Below are positions 52,992-62,604 of a stretch of DNA of 64,000 bases, piece after piece; position 1 is the first letter of the stretch; the number at the start of each line of letters is the position of its first letter. A program made the position numbers and the translations under genes. The DNA is from UBA1479 sp048263775 (GTDB taxonomy: Bacteria > Pseudomonadota > Alphaproteobacteria > Rhodospirillales > Casp-alpha2): contig JBLXDU010000008.1 in the NCBI GenBank assembly GCA_048263775.1, positions 1-64,000 on the forward strand. The letters run 5' to 3'. The notes under the pieces are model-generated. The model made no database searches. It saw nothing but the letters and a program-made list of their open reading frames with translations, and was not told the DNA's origin.

Positions 52992-54616
52992 TATGTTGAG
53001 ACGACTCCGGTTTCGTCGGCCTTCAATTCGAAGGCGGCGGCCATCAAGGCCTTGGTGTAGGGATCCTTGGGTTCGTCGATGATCTGCTGTGCAGACCCGT
53101 ATTCGACGACGCGGCCTTGGCGCATGACGGCAATCTCATGGCTGACGGCGCGCACCACCTTCAGATCGTGGGATATGAACAGGTAGGCCAGATCGTGCTT
53201 CTTTTGCAAGCCGCGCAGCAATTCGACGATCTGCGCCTGCACGGACATGTCGAGCGCCGAGGTCGGCTCGTCCAGGACGATCAACTTGGGCTTCAGCACC
53301 AACGCCCGGGCGATGGAAATGCGCTGGCGCTGGCCGCCGGAAAATTCATGGGGATAGCGGTCCTGCATCTCGGGCGTCAGGCCGACCTCGTGCAGGGCCT
53401 CTGCCACCAGTTGCCGGCGCGCGGCACCGTCTCCGCCAAGACCGTGGACGATCAGGCCTTCCTCGATGATCTGGCCGACCGAGAGCCGTGGGCTCAAACT
53501 GCCGAAGGGGTCCTGGAACACGATCTGCATTTCTCGGCGCAAGGGCCGCATCTGCTTGAACTGCCAGCCTTGAATGTTGGCGCCTTCGAACAGGATGTCG
53601 CCCCGGGAGCGTTCCAGGCGCAGCAAGGCCCGGCCGAGGGTGCTTTTGCCCGACCCCGATTCGCCGACGATGCCCAGCGTATGGCCGCGCTTCAGCGCCA
53701 ATGAGATGCCGTCGACGGCCTTGATGTGGTCGACCGTGCGGCGCAGGAAGCCGCGTTTGACGGGGAACCATACTTTTAGGTCGCGGCCCTGCAGCACCTC
53801 CGGCGCGGCCGGGTCGGCGGGCTCGGGCCGGCCCTTGGGCTCGGCCGCCAGAAGGTGGCGGGTATAATCGTGCTGCGGGTCGTTGAACAACGTCTCGGTC
53901 GCGTTCTGTTCGACGATCCGCCCGTCGTTCATGACCGAGACCGTGTCCGCCATGCGCCGCACGATCCCCAGATCGTGGGTGATCAGCAGCATGGCCATGC
54001 CCAGCTTCTGCTGAATCTCTTTCATCAGCTTCAGGACCTGGGCCTGGATGGTCACGTCCAGGGCCGTCGTCGGCTCGTCGGCGATCAGCAGATCCGGATT
54101 GTTGGCGAGCGCCATGGCGATCATGATGCGCTGCTGCTGGCCGCCGGAAAATTCATGGGGCAGGGATTGCAGGCGCGATGCGGCCTCGCCCAGGCCGACA
54201 AGGTCGAGAAGTTCCAGCACCCGGGCACGGGCCTGCTTGGCGGTCATGTGCTGATGCAGGAACAGGACCTCGGCGATCTGTTTTTCGATGGAATGCAGCG
54301 GGTTGAGGCTGGTCAGCGGTTCCTGAAAGATCATCGCGATCTGGTTGCCGCGAATTTTGCGCATGACCCCGCCGGGCGCCCCCACCAGTTCCTCGCCGTT
54401 GAACTTGATCGATCCCTTTGGATGGCTGGCGAGCGGATAAGGCAGCAGCTGCATGACCGAAAGCGCCGTCACCGATTTGCCCGACCCGGATTCCCCGACC
54501 AGCGCATGGGTCTCGCCCTTGCCGATGGTCAGGCTCGCCCCCTGCACGGCGGTGACGGCGCCATCCCCGGCGCCGAAGGTGACGTGCAGATCGTCGATTT
54601 CCAGCAGCTTGGACAT
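52991..54616 (-). CDS. yejF: Peptide ABC importer ATPase YejF (two fused ATPase domains)
   Basis: 541 residues with two complete ABC modules: Walker A GESGSGKSVTAL and GESGSGKSTLGRAL; signatures LPHEFSGGQQQRI and YPHEFSGGQRQRI; Walker B LLIADEPTTALD and LIVLDEPTSALD. The fused layout is typical of YejF. It powers uptake of oligopeptides through YejBE. It overlaps yejE by one base and the dehydrogenase by one base. Confidence 0.96.
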   Translation of the reverse strand: MSKLLEIDDLHVTFGAGDGAVTAVQGASLTIGKGETHALVGESGSGKSVTALSVMQLLPYPLASHPKGSIKFNGEELVGAPGGVMRKIRGNQIAMIFQEPLTSLNPLHSIEKQIAEVLFLHQHMTAKQARARVLELLDLVGLGEAASRLQSLPHEFSGGQQQRIMIAMALANNPDLLIADEPTTALDVTIQAQVLKLMKEIQQKLGMAMLLITHDLGIVRRMADTVSVMNDGRIVEQNATETLFNDPQHDYTRHLLAAEPKGRPEPADPAAPEVLQGRDLKVWFPVKRGFLRRTVDHIKAVDGISLALKRGHTLGIVGESGSGKSTLGRALLRLERSRGDILFEGANIQGWQFKQMRPLRREMQIVFQDPFGSLSPRLSVGQIIEEGLIVHGLGGDGAARRQLVAEALHEVGLTPEMQDRYPHEFSGGQRQRISIARALVLKPKLIVLDEPTSALDMSVQAQIVELLRGLQKKHDLAYLFISHDLKVVRAVSHEIAVMRQGRVVEYGSAQQIIDEPKDPYTKALMAAAFELKADETGVVST

Positions 54617-55710
54617 TATTTGAAGACCTTCCGGGGGTCGAAGGCGTCGCGCACGGCCTCGCCGACGAAGACCAGCAGCGACAGCATGATGGCGAGGGAG
54701 AAGAACGCCGTGAAGCCCAGCCAGGGGGCCTGGATGTTGTTCTTGCCCTGGTTCAGCAACTCACCCAGGGACGGCGACCCGGCGGGCAGGCCGAAGCCCA
54801 GGAAATCGAGCGACGTCAGGGTGGTGATGGAGCCCGATAGGATGAACGGCAGGAAGGTCAGGGTCGCGACCATGGCGTTGGGCAGGACGTGCTTGAACAT
54901 GATGACCCCGTCGGACACGCCCAGGGCCCGGGCGGCCCGCACGTAATCGAAATTGCGCGCGCGCAGGAATTCGGCGCGCACCACGCCGACGAAGGCCATC
55001 CAGGAAAACATCAGCATCAGGCCCAAAATCCACCAGAAACTGGGTGTCACCACGCTGGCCAGAATGATCAGCAGGTACAAGGTCGGCAAGCCCGACCAGA
55101 CCTCCATGAAGCGCTGCGCCAACAGGTCGATCCAGCCGCCGAAATAGCCCTGCACGGCCCCGGCGGCGATGCCGATCACGGCGCTGATCGCCGTCAGCGC
55201 CAGGCCGAACAGCACGGAAATGCGAAACCCGTAGATCATGCGCGCCATCACGTCGCGGCCCTGGTCGTCGGTGCCCAACCAGTTGTCGAGCGACGGCGGC
55301 GAAGGGGCCGGGCCGGGCAGGTCCTTGATGATCGTGTCGTAGGAATAGGGAATGGGCGGCCAGATCATCCAGCCCTTGGCGTTGATCAGGTCCTTGACGT
55401 AGGGGTCGCGGTAATCGGCTTCGGTCGCGAATTCGCCACCGAAGGTGGTTTCCGCGTATGCCTCGGCCACGGGGACATAAAACCCGCCGTTGAAATAGAC
55501 CAGGAACGGCTTGTCATTGGCGATCAACTCCGCCCCCAGCGACAGCACGAATAACAGCACGAAAATCCACAGCGACCAGTAGCCCCGGCGGTTGCGCCGG
55601 AAATTGGCGAGCCGCCGTTCCGTCAACGGCGTGATGCGCATGCCGAACACGCGCCGGCCGGGCAGCGGCGGCGCGGTGGTCTCGACGGCGGTTGCGGTAT
55701 CCGGGCTCAC
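54616..55710 (-). CDS. yejE: Peptide ABC importer permease YejE
   Basis: 364 residues. About six membrane helices, with a long extracytoplasmic insertion after TM1, and the BPD-transporter EAA-like region VRAARALGVSDGVIMFKHVLPNA. The start is GTG 55710, with GAGGTG about 10 nt upstream, 4 bp after the yejB stop. An ATG at 55740 would overlap yejB by 26 bp and is less likely. Confidence 0.93.
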   Translation of the reverse strand: MSPDTATAVETTAPPLPGRRVFGMRITPLTERRLANFRRNRRGYWSLWIFVLLFVLSLGAELIANDKPFLVYFNGGFYVPVAEAYAETTFGGEFATEADYRDPYVKDLINAKGWMIWPPIPYSYDTIIKDLPGPAPSPPSLDNWLGTDDQGRDVMARMIYGFRISVLFGLALTAISAVIGIAAGAVQGYFGGWIDLLAQRFMEVWSGLPTLYLLIILASVVTPSFWWILGLMLMFSWMAFVGVVRAEFLRARNFDYVRAARALGVSDGVIMFKHVLPNAMVATLTFLPFILSGSITTLTSLDFLGFGLPAGSPSLGELLNQGKNNIQAPWLGFTAFFSLAIMLSLLVFVGEAVRDAFDPRKVFK

Positions 55711-55714
55711 GGTG

Positions 55715-56833
55715 TCACACCTCGCGCGCGTCGAAATCAATACGCGGATCGATGATGTGGTACATCAGGTCGCCGATGATGCCCATGAGCAGGCCCAACA
55801 GCGTGAAGAAATACAGCGTCGCGAACATCACCGGATAATCGCGGGTCAGCGCCGCGTCAAAGCCCAGAAGTCCCAGCCCGTCGAGGGAGAAAATCACCTC
55901 GGTCAGCAAGGCCCCCGTGAACAGGATGCCGATGAAGGCCGAGGGAAAACCCGCGATCACGATCAGCATGGCGTTGCGGAACACGTGGCCGTAAAGCACC
56001 TGGCGTTCCGTCAGGCCCTTGGACCGGGCGGTCACCACGTATTGCTGGTTGATCTGTTCCAGGAACGAATTCTTGGTCAGCATGGTCAGCCCGGCAAAGC
56101 CGCCGATGACCATGGACGAGATCGGCAGGGTCAGGTGCCAGAAATAATCCTTCACCTGTTCCCAGGTCGAAAGCTCAGCGAAGTTTTCCGAGACCAGCCC
56201 GCGCAGCGGGAAGATGTCCCAATAGCGCCCACCCGCGAACAGCACGATCAGCAGGATCGCGAACAGAAAGCCCGGTACCGCGTTGCCGAAGATCACCAGG
56301 CCCGAGGTCCAGATGTCGAATTTTGATCCGTCGCGCACGGCCTTGGCGACACCCAGCGGGATCGAGATCAGATAGACCAGCAGCGTCGTCCACAGGCCGA
56401 GCGAGATCGACACCGGCATCTTGTCGAGCACCAGTTGCATCACCGACTGGTCGCGGAAATAGCTGTCGCCGAAATCGAAGGTCGCGTAGCGCTTCATCAT
56501 CAGCCAGAAGCGTTCATGCGCCGGTTTGTCCAAACCGAACTGGCGTTCCAGGTCCTTGATGAATTCGGGCGGCAGGCCCTGCGCGCCCCGGTATTTGCTG
56601 GTCACTGTACTGTCGCCGCCCGATCCCTGGGCCGGGCGCTTGGCGGCCATGACCTCGGACCCGCCATCGCCGGAGACCCGGGCGGTGGACGACACGTCGT
56701 CGCCGGCGATCTGGGCGATCAATTGCTCGACCGGCCCGCCGGGCAGGATCTGCACCACGGCGAAATTGATGATCATGATGCCGAGCAGCGTCGGCGGGAT
56801 CAGCAGCAGTCGGCGAAGGATATATGCGAACAT
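55715..56833 (-). CDS. yejB: Peptide ABC importer permease YejB
   Basis: 372 residues. It begins MFAYILRRLLLIPPTLLGIMIINF, the usual DppB-type start. The cytoplasmic loop VVTARSKGLTERQVLYGHVFRNA is the EAA motif. A hydrophilic stretch rich in Gly/Ser (about residues 45-75) follows TM1, as in other YejB proteins. It forms the channel with YejE. Confidence 0.95.
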   Translation of the reverse strand: MFAYILRRLLLIPPTLLGIMIINFAVVQILPGGPVEQLIAQIAGDDVSSTARVSGDGGSEVMAAKRPAQGSGGDSTVTSKYRGAQGLPPEFIKDLERQFGLDKPAHERFWLMMKRYATFDFGDSYFRDQSVMQLVLDKMPVSISLGLWTTLLVYLISIPLGVAKAVRDGSKFDIWTSGLVIFGNAVPGFLFAILLIVLFAGGRYWDIFPLRGLVSENFAELSTWEQVKDYFWHLTLPISSMVIGGFAGLTMLTKNSFLEQINQQYVVTARSKGLTERQVLYGHVFRNAMLIVIAGFPSAFIGILFTGALLTEVIFSLDGLGLLGFDAALTRDYPVMFATLYFFTLLGLLMGIIGDLMYHIIDPRIDFDAREV

Positions 56834-56888
56834 GGCGGCGATGATACGGCCTGACGGCCTTGGCGGCTACCGTTCCTGTGGGGTCTGA

Positions 56889-58712
56889 TCACAACCCTTT
56901 CTTACGGTCGGAAAGAGACCGGGCCTTGGCCGCGTCGATCCACCAGGCGAAAAACTGGTTGCCGCGGGTCGGCGTCACCTTGGGGCGGGCGAACTTGTCC
57001 CAATAGGCGATGCGATCATAGGGCGCGTGCCAGTTGGGGATCATGTAATGGCCCCATTGCAGCACGCGGTCGAGCGCCCGGGAGGCGATGACCAAATCCT
57101 TGCGCGACGGCGCCGCGATCAGCTTTTCCACGATGGCGTCGACGGCCTTGGACTTGATGCCGATGATGTTTCGGGACCCTTCCTGGTCGGCCGCCGCCGT
57201 GGACCAGAATTCCCGCTGTTCGTTGCCCGGCGACATGGACTGCCCGAAGCCGCCGACCACCATGTCGAAATCAAAAGTATCCAGACGGCGGCGGTATTGG
57301 GCCGTGTCGATGGTGCGAACCGACATGACGATGCCCAGCTTTTCCAGGTTCTTGGCGAACGGCAGGGCGATGCGTTCGAACAAGGGGCTGACCAGCAGCA
57401 TTTCAAAGGCGAAGGGCTTGCCCGTCTTGGCATTGACCCGCTTGCCGTCCTTGATGACCCAGCCGGCCTCGGTCAGCAGCTTGGACGCGGTGCGCAGGTT
57501 GCCCCGGATATTGCCGCTCTCGTCGCCCTTGGGCGGGTTGTATTCCTGGGTGAAGACTTCCGGCGGCAGGTCGGCGCGGAACGGCTCCAGCAGTTTCAGT
57601 TCGTCCGGCCCCGGCAGGCCCGTGGCCGCCATTTCCGAATTCTGGAAATAGCTGCGGGTGCGCTCATACTGGCCGTAGAACAGGGCCTTGTTCGACCATT
57701 CGAAGTTAAAGGCATAAGCCAGGGCGTGGCGGACCTGGGGGTCGCTGAACAGCTCGCGCCGGGTGTTGAAGGCGAAGCCCTGCATGCCCGCCGGGCGGTC
57801 ATGGTGGATCTGTTCCTTGACCAGAACACCCTTTTTCACGGCGGGGGTCTCATAGGCCGTGGCCCAGGCCTTGGACGAATTTTCCGATTTGTAGTCGTAG
57901 CGCCCGGCCAGGAAGGCCTCCAGCGCCACGTTGGAATCGCGGTAGTAGTCGAAAATGATCTCGTCGAAATTGTTGTAGCCCTTCATCGCCGGGATGTCCT
58001 TGCCCCAGTAGTCCTTGACGCGGGACAGCTTGACGAAGCGGCCGGCCTCGAACTCGGTGATCTTGTAGGGTCCGCTGCCCAAGGGCGGCTCCAGGGTCGT
58101 CTTGTTGAAGTCCTTGTCCTTCCAATAGTGCTTGGGCAGGACCGTCAGCTGGCCGATGATCAGCGGCAATTCCCGGTTTTCGCCCTGCTTGAAGGTGAAT
58201 TTCACGGACCGTTCGCCGGTCTGTGTCACCTCGGCGACGTTGCCGTAATAGAAGCGGTAGAAGGGCGCCCCCTCCTTGACCAGGATATTGAAGGAAAAGA
58301 TCACGTCGTCGACAGTCACCGGCATGCCGTCGTGCCAGCGGGCTTCCTTGCGAAGTTGGAATTCCACCCAACTGCGGTCCTCCGGCATGGTCACGGTTTC
58401 CGCCAGGCGGCCGTACTGGCTGAACGGTTCGTCCGCCGCGTCGTCCATCAGGGTGTCGTAGACGAAGCCGGAGGCCCCCGCCGCCGTGCCCTTGATGATG
58501 AAGGGGTTGAAGCTGTCGAACGAACCGGTGGCGCCCAGGCGCACGGTGCTGCCCTTAGGCGCATCCGGATTGACGTAGTCGAAATGTTTGAAGTCCGGGC
58601 CGTACTTCAGGTCGCCGTGCATGGCCAGCCCGTGCACCGGCTTGGGCGCATCGGCCGCCCCGGCAGGCAGGGACAGGCAGGTGAGGACGAGAAGGGCGCT
58701 CAGAAATCGCAT
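56889..58712 (-). CDS. yejA: Peptide-binding protein YejA (periplasmic)
   Basis: 607 residues. A signal peptide (MRFLSALLVLTCLSLPAGAA, cleavage near residue 19-20) precedes the large SBP_bac_5 domain, beginning HGLAMHGDLKYGPDFKHFDYVNPDAPKGS, a YejA/microcin C-type opening. It captures peptides for YejBEF; in enterobacteria this system imports microcin C. It is first in the operon, 55 bp before yejB. Confidence 0.95.
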   Translation of the reverse strand: MRFLSALLVLTCLSLPAGAADAPKPVHGLAMHGDLKYGPDFKHFDYVNPDAPKGSTVRLGATGSFDSFNPFIIKGTAAGASGFVYDTLMDDAADEPFSQYGRLAETVTMPEDRSWVEFQLRKEARWHDGMPVTVDDVIFSFNILVKEGAPFYRFYYGNVAEVTQTGERSVKFTFKQGENRELPLIIGQLTVLPKHYWKDKDFNKTTLEPPLGSGPYKITEFEAGRFVKLSRVKDYWGKDIPAMKGYNNFDEIIFDYYRDSNVALEAFLAGRYDYKSENSSKAWATAYETPAVKKGVLVKEQIHHDRPAGMQGFAFNTRRELFSDPQVRHALAYAFNFEWSNKALFYGQYERTRSYFQNSEMAATGLPGPDELKLLEPFRADLPPEVFTQEYNPPKGDESGNIRGNLRTASKLLTEAGWVIKDGKRVNAKTGKPFAFEMLLVSPLFERIALPFAKNLEKLGIVMSVRTIDTAQYRRRLDTFDFDMVVGGFGQSMSPGNEQREFWSTAAADQEGSRNIIGIKSKAVDAIVEKLIAAPSRKDLVIASRALDRVLQWGHYMIPNWHAPYDRIAYWDKFARPKVTPTRGNQFFAWWIDAAKARSLSDRKKGL

Positions 58713-58814
58713 CTTTGGTTCCCCCGGTATGCGGTGTTCGCTGCGTCGGAATATGGAGATTAGCCGGTTCCGGTCAAGAAGTGGCCTGCCATTATGGCAA
58801 GCCTGTGACGGATA

Positions 58815-59606
58815 TCAGCCGCCGAGCGCAGCCACGGCCCGACCGTGCAATGCGGGATCGCCCGATGCGATCACCGTACCGTCGCCGCCGAGGCCCAGAG
58901 TGCCGCCGGCCCAGTCGGTCATGCGCCCGCCCGCCCCTTCGACGATGGGTACCAGGGCGACATAGTCATAGGGCTGCATGCTGGAATCGCAGACAAGATC
59001 GGCGCGGCCGCGGGCCAACGTTCCGTAGCTGTAGCAATCGCCGCCGTAAAGCGCGTGGCGGCAACCGTGGCGCAGGTTTTCGAAATGGCTGAAGTTGAGG
59101 CCCTGATGCATCTGCGGCGAAGTGGTGTACAGCCAGGCAGAGGCCAGATCGGGGCAGGGCCGACAGCGTACGGCCTCGCCGTTGCGCGTGGCGCCCAGGC
59201 CGGGTGCGCCGGCCCAGATTTCATCCAAGGCCGGATTGTCCATGACGCCGATCCAGGGAACGCCGTCCTTCAACAGGCCGATCAGGGTGCCGAACAGGGG
59301 CTTGCCGGTGACGAAGGCCTTGGTGCCGTCGATGGGGTCGAGCACCCAGACGAATTCCGCGTCCGCGTTTTCGGCGCCGAATTCCTCGCCAAAGATGCCA
59401 TGCCTGGGGAAGGCGGCGGCGATCATGTCGCGCATGGCCGCTTCGCATTCCCTGTCGGCGATGGTGACGGGGCTCAGGTCCGCCTTGTCCTCGACATCGG
59501 GGGCCGTGCCGTAATGGCCCAGCACGATTTCCCGCGCGCGGGCCGCCATGTCCATGGCCAAGGCCAAGCATTGGGCGGTCAGGGCGTCCGTGGTCGGTTG
59601 CGTCAC
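58815..59606 (-). CDS. hisN: Inositol-monophosphatase family, histidinol-phosphatase type
   Basis: 263 residues. Metal ligands are in GIFGEEFG, WVLDPIDGTKAF and the C-terminal MQPYDYVALVPIVEGAGG. The PYDYVALVPIVEGAGG ending and GGDCYSYGTLARGRADLVCD fit the HisN histidinol-phosphatases of alphaproteobacteria more than SuhB-type inositol monophosphatases. It lies 37 bp downstream of the cytochrome c gene. Confidence 0.85.
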   Translation of the reverse strand: MTQPTTDALTAQCLALAMDMAARAREIVLGHYGTAPDVEDKADLSPVTIADRECEAAMRDMIAAAFPRHGIFGEEFGAENADAEFVWVLDPIDGTKAFVTGKPLFGTLIGLLKDGVPWIGVMDNPALDEIWAGAPGLGATRNGEAVRCRPCPDLASAWLYTTSPQMHQGLNFSHFENLRHGCRHALYGGDCYSYGTLARGRADLVCDSSMQPYDYVALVPIVEGAGGRMTDWAGGTLGLGGDGTVIASGDPALHGRAVAALGG

Positions 59607-59643
59607 GGCGCCGTCCTCCGGTCGAATGAAAGCCGCGAAAGAC

Positions 59644-60156
59644 TTACTTGAGGGAGTCCAGGAAGACCAGCAGGGCCGCGCGGTCCGAATTCTTGGGGAT
59701 GCCGCGGAAGGTCATCTTGGTGCCCGGGGCATAGCCCTTGGGGTCGGCGATGAACTTGTCCAGTTCTTCCATGGTCCATTTGCCGCCCAGGCCAGCGACC
59801 GCACCGGAAAAATTGAAGCCCTCGGCCTTGCCCTGGTCGTGGCCGACGATGCCCCACAGGTTCGGGCCGATCTTGTGCTTGGCGCCGGCTTCCGCCGAAT
59901 GGCAGGCCGTGCATTTCTTGAACACCTTGGCGCCGGCCTTGGGGTCGGCGGTGGCGATCAGTTCCATCACCGGCTTTTCGGCTTCCTTGGGTGCCGCGTC
60001 CTGGGCGTCGCCCTGGTCGGCGACGGCAACTTCGAAGCCCATCTTTTCAGGCTCGTTCGCGTGGACCAGCGTATCGCCGATCTTGTTGGTGCCCCACACG
60101 ACCCAAGCCGTCACAAGAACGCCGAAACCGAGTTTTTCCATCCGGGAGAACTGCAT
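59644..60156 (-). CDS. Membrane-anchored monohaem cytochrome c (CycM-like)
   Basis: 170 residues. The uncleaved N-terminal anchor (LGFGVLVTAWVVWGTNKIG) is followed by a flexible acidic/alanine linker and a class I cytochrome c domain: haem site CTACH, GPNLWGIVGHDQGKAEGFNFS and axial Met in GTKMTFRGIP. This is the cytochrome c552/CycM type that links the bc1 complex to terminal oxidase. AAGGAAA lies upstream of ATG 60156. It is divergent from pheA. Confidence 0.92.
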   Translation of the reverse strand: MQFSRMEKLGFGVLVTAWVVWGTNKIGDTLVHANEPEKMGFEVAVADQGDAQDAAPKEAEKPVMELIATADPKAGAKVFKKCTACHSAEAGAKHKIGPNLWGIVGHDQGKAEGFNFSGAVAGLGGKWTMEELDKFIADPKGYAPGTKMTFRGIPKNSDRAALLVFLDSLK

Positions 60157-60365
60157 GGTGTTTTCCTTTGCCGATTGTTGCGGGGAATTTAACCGCCCAT
60201 GCCGCCATGTTCAAGCGGCATAAGCCACCTTCCGTCCCCTGCGACGAATCTTCGGCCCGGCCCGCGTTGACACCGGCAGCCCTGCCAACGATACTCCCGC
60301 AAGTTTCTGAAAATGCCCGGGATCTCCGGGCCTTTCCCCATCCGGACCCCCAAGACCGTTCAGCC

Positions 60366-61229
60366 ATGGCTTCTTCCGCTACCTCCATCGCCTTCCAGGG
60401 CATGCCCGGCGCTTATTCTCATCTTGCCTGCCGCGAGGCGCGGGGCGACATGGATCCCTTGCCCTGCCGCACCTTCGAAGACGCTTTTGCCGCCGTGCAT
60501 GACGGCCGTGCGCGGCTGGCGATGATTCCCATCGAAAATTCCGTCGCCGGGCGGGTCGCCGACATCCACCATCTGCTGCCGGATTCCGACCTGCACATCA
60601 TCGGCGAGCATTTTCACCGGGTGCATCACCATCTTTTGGCCGTGCCGGGCACGAAAATCGACGAATTGACCCATGTTCACAGCCATGTCCATGCGCTCAA
60701 CCAGTGCCGCAACCTGATCCGCGAACTGGGTGTCACGCCCGTGGTTCATGTCGATACGGCGGGGGCGGCCAAGGACATCGCGGCCCAGGGCGAGAAATCC
60801 CAGGCCGCCATCGCGTCCAGCCTGGCCGGAGAGATCTACGGCCTCTGTTCGCTCAAACAGAATATTGAAGACGCGGAACACAACACCACGCGCTTTGTGA
60901 TCTTGTCACTGACGGCGGAACCGCCGACCTATAATGAGTCCGAGACGTACATCACCAGCTTCACATTCCGTGTGCGCAACGTTCCGGCCGCCCTCTACAA
61001 GGCCATGGGCGGGTTTGCCACCAACGGGGTCAACATGACCAAACTGGAAAGTTATGTCGGCCCCGATTTCGTGGCGGCCCAGTTCTTCGCCGAGGTCGAG
61101 GGCCATATGGATGCGCCCTCGGTCAAGCTGGCCTTCGAGGACCTGTCCCATTATTCCGAATGGATCAAGGTGCTGGGCACCTATCCGGCCCATCCGTTCC
61201 GCAAAACCGCCGCCAATCAAGGAGCATGA
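60366..61229 (+). CDS. pheA: Prephenate dehydratase
   Basis: 287 residues. The PDT domain starts SIAFQGMPGAYSHLA, with the catalytic TRF motif in EHNTTRFVIL. The C-terminal ACT domain begins ITSFTFRVRNVPAALYKAM and contains ESYVGPDF (the ESRP-type phenylalanine-binding region, here ESYVG). It converts prephenate to phenylpyruvate and is feedback-regulated by phenylalanine. No chorismate mutase domain is fused. The stop overlaps the DUF983 start by 4 bp. Confidence 0.95.
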   Translation: MASSATSIAFQGMPGAYSHLACREARGDMDPLPCRTFEDAFAAVHDGRARLAMIPIENSVAGRVADIHHLLPDSDLHIIGEHFHRVHHHLLAVPGTKIDELTHVHSHVHALNQCRNLIRELGVTPVVHVDTAGAAKDIAAQGEKSQAAIASSLAGEIYGLCSLKQNIEDAEHNTTRFVILSLTAEPPTYNESETYITSFTFRVRNVPAALYKAMGGFATNGVNMTKLESYVGPDFVAAQFFAEVEGHMDAPSVKLAFEDLSHYSEWIKVLGTYPAHPFRKTAANQGA

Positions 61230-61609
61230 CCCCCGTGACCTTCGAAGACATCCGGCCCCACCTGGGCCTCGCCATTCTGCGCGGTCTCGCGCGCCGTTGT
61301 CCCAGCTGCGGTATCGGCCATAGCTTCAAGGGCTATCTGAAGGTCACCGACTGCCCCCATTGCGGCGAGGAGTTGGGTCATATCCGGGCCGATGATTTCC
61401 CGCCCTATCTGACCATCGCCATCGTCGGCCATATGGTGGTGCCGATGCTGCTGATGAGCGAACAGTTGATGTCGCCGCCGACCTGGATGCTGCTGGGCGT
61501 CGCCGTGCCGGTGACCCTGGGCCTCACGCTGGCGCTGCTGCCGCGGGTGAAGGGCGGCATCCTGGGCCTGATGTGGCACCTGGGCCTGCGCGGCGACGAA
61601 ACGCAGTAA
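61226..61609 (+). CDS. DUF983 family membrane protein
   Basis: 127 residues. An N-terminal zinc-ribbon-like pair (CPSCG and CPHCGEEL) is followed by two membrane helices (LTIAIVGHMVVPMLLMS and WMLLGVAVPVTLGLTLALL). This is the DUF983 layout; the function is unknown. It is coupled to pheA by ATGA overlap. Confidence 0.9.
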   Translation: MTPVTFEDIRPHLGLAILRGLARRCPSCGIGHSFKGYLKVTDCPHCGEELGHIRADDFPPYLTIAIVGHMVVPMLLMSEQLMSPPTWMLLGVAVPVTLGLTLALLPRVKGGILGLMWHLGLRGDETQ

Positions 61610-61639
61610 CGTTGATTTCGGGATAAGGAGCATCCCGCA

Positions 61640-62116
61640 ATGACCGACGAAAGGCCTGCCGCCGTCCGGGCGCTCGACGTCGCCCCCCGGGCCAAGCCAT
61701 CGACCTATCCGGAACCGTTCTTCAGCCGCATGGCCGGGCGGGAAAAGCGCCAATTGGGCGACCTGTTCGGGCTCGGCAATTTCGGCGTCAACCTGACGCG
61801 GCTGGCGCCGGGTGGCGAATCGGCGCTGTTGCACCGTCATACCCGGCAGGACGAATTCGTCTACATCCTCGAAGGATCGCCGACGCTGGTCACGGAAGAG
61901 GGCGAAACGCTTTTGGCACCCGGCATGTGTGCGGGTTTTCCCGCCGGCGGTTCAGCTCATCAACTGGTCAACCGGACCGCGGCCGACGTGCTGTACCTGG
62001 AAGTCGGCGACCGCACGCCGGGCGACGCGGCCAGCTATCCCCGCGACGACATCCAAGCCGACCTGGGCCCGGACGGCCAGTGGCTGTTCACCCATAAGGA
62101 CGGCCGTCCTTACTGA
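61640..62116 (+). CDS. Cupin-domain protein
   Basis: 158 residues. The cupin motif 1 is HRHTRQDEFVYILEG and motif 2 is GFPAGGSAHQLVNRT, with metal-ligand His/Glu residues present. It may be an isomerase, dioxygenase or sensor-like binding protein; sequence does not decide. It follows DUF983 by 30 bp and converges on the DUF427 gene. Confidence 0.85.
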   Translation: MTDERPAAVRALDVAPRAKPSTYPEPFFSRMAGREKRQLGDLFGLGNFGVNLTRLAPGGESALLHRHTRQDEFVYILEGSPTLVTEEGETLLAPGMCAGFPAGGSAHQLVNRTAADVLYLEVGDRTPGDAASYPRDDIQADLGPDGQWLFTHKDGRPY

Positions 62117-62125
62117 GTCGACAGC

Positions 62126-62464
62126 CTATTTTTCCTCGAACTTGACCACGAACGGATAGAACGCGATGTGCCCGGCCATGGCTTCCAACCCCGCCGGCGG
62201 GGTCTCGTAGGCCCAGGCGGCGTTTTCCGCCGTCCGGCCACCGGCGTTCACGGTCCAATAACTGGCCGTGCCTTTGTGCGGGCATAGGGTGGATTTTTCC
62301 GTCGGCGCCAGGGCCTCCATGCGCACGTCGGCCTTTGGGAAATAGTACATGGGCGCATAGGCGCCCTCTTTCAAAATCTGCGCCTTGGTGCTTTCGGCGA
62401 TCACCTCGCCGCCAACGGTGGCGGTGACGGTCTTGGCGGCGGGGGTCAGGGAAAGGTCGGTCAT
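62126..62464 (-). CDS. DUF427 family protein
   Basis: 112 residues. The hallmark is STLCPHKGTASYWTVNAGG, with YFPKADVRMEAL before it and AWAYETPPAGLEAMAGHIAFYP after. The fold is known in the family but the biochemical role is not. It is a single gene ending 9 bp from the cupin stop. Confidence 0.92.
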   Translation of the reverse strand: MTDLSLTPAAKTVTATVGGEVIAESTKAQILKEGAYAPMYYFPKADVRMEALAPTEKSTLCPHKGTASYWTVNAGGRTAENAAWAYETPPAGLEAMAGHIAFYPFVVKFEEK

Positions 62465-62604
62465 GGGCCGGGCTCCTTACAAAATATGATCGGAATTGCG
62501 GCCTATATCCGCCGCCGCGCCGCCGATTGCCACGCACATCCGTTCACATTCTGGTGGGGACTCCGAATCCGAGAATACTCTGCTCGGGCGACGATTCTGT
62601 GGAT

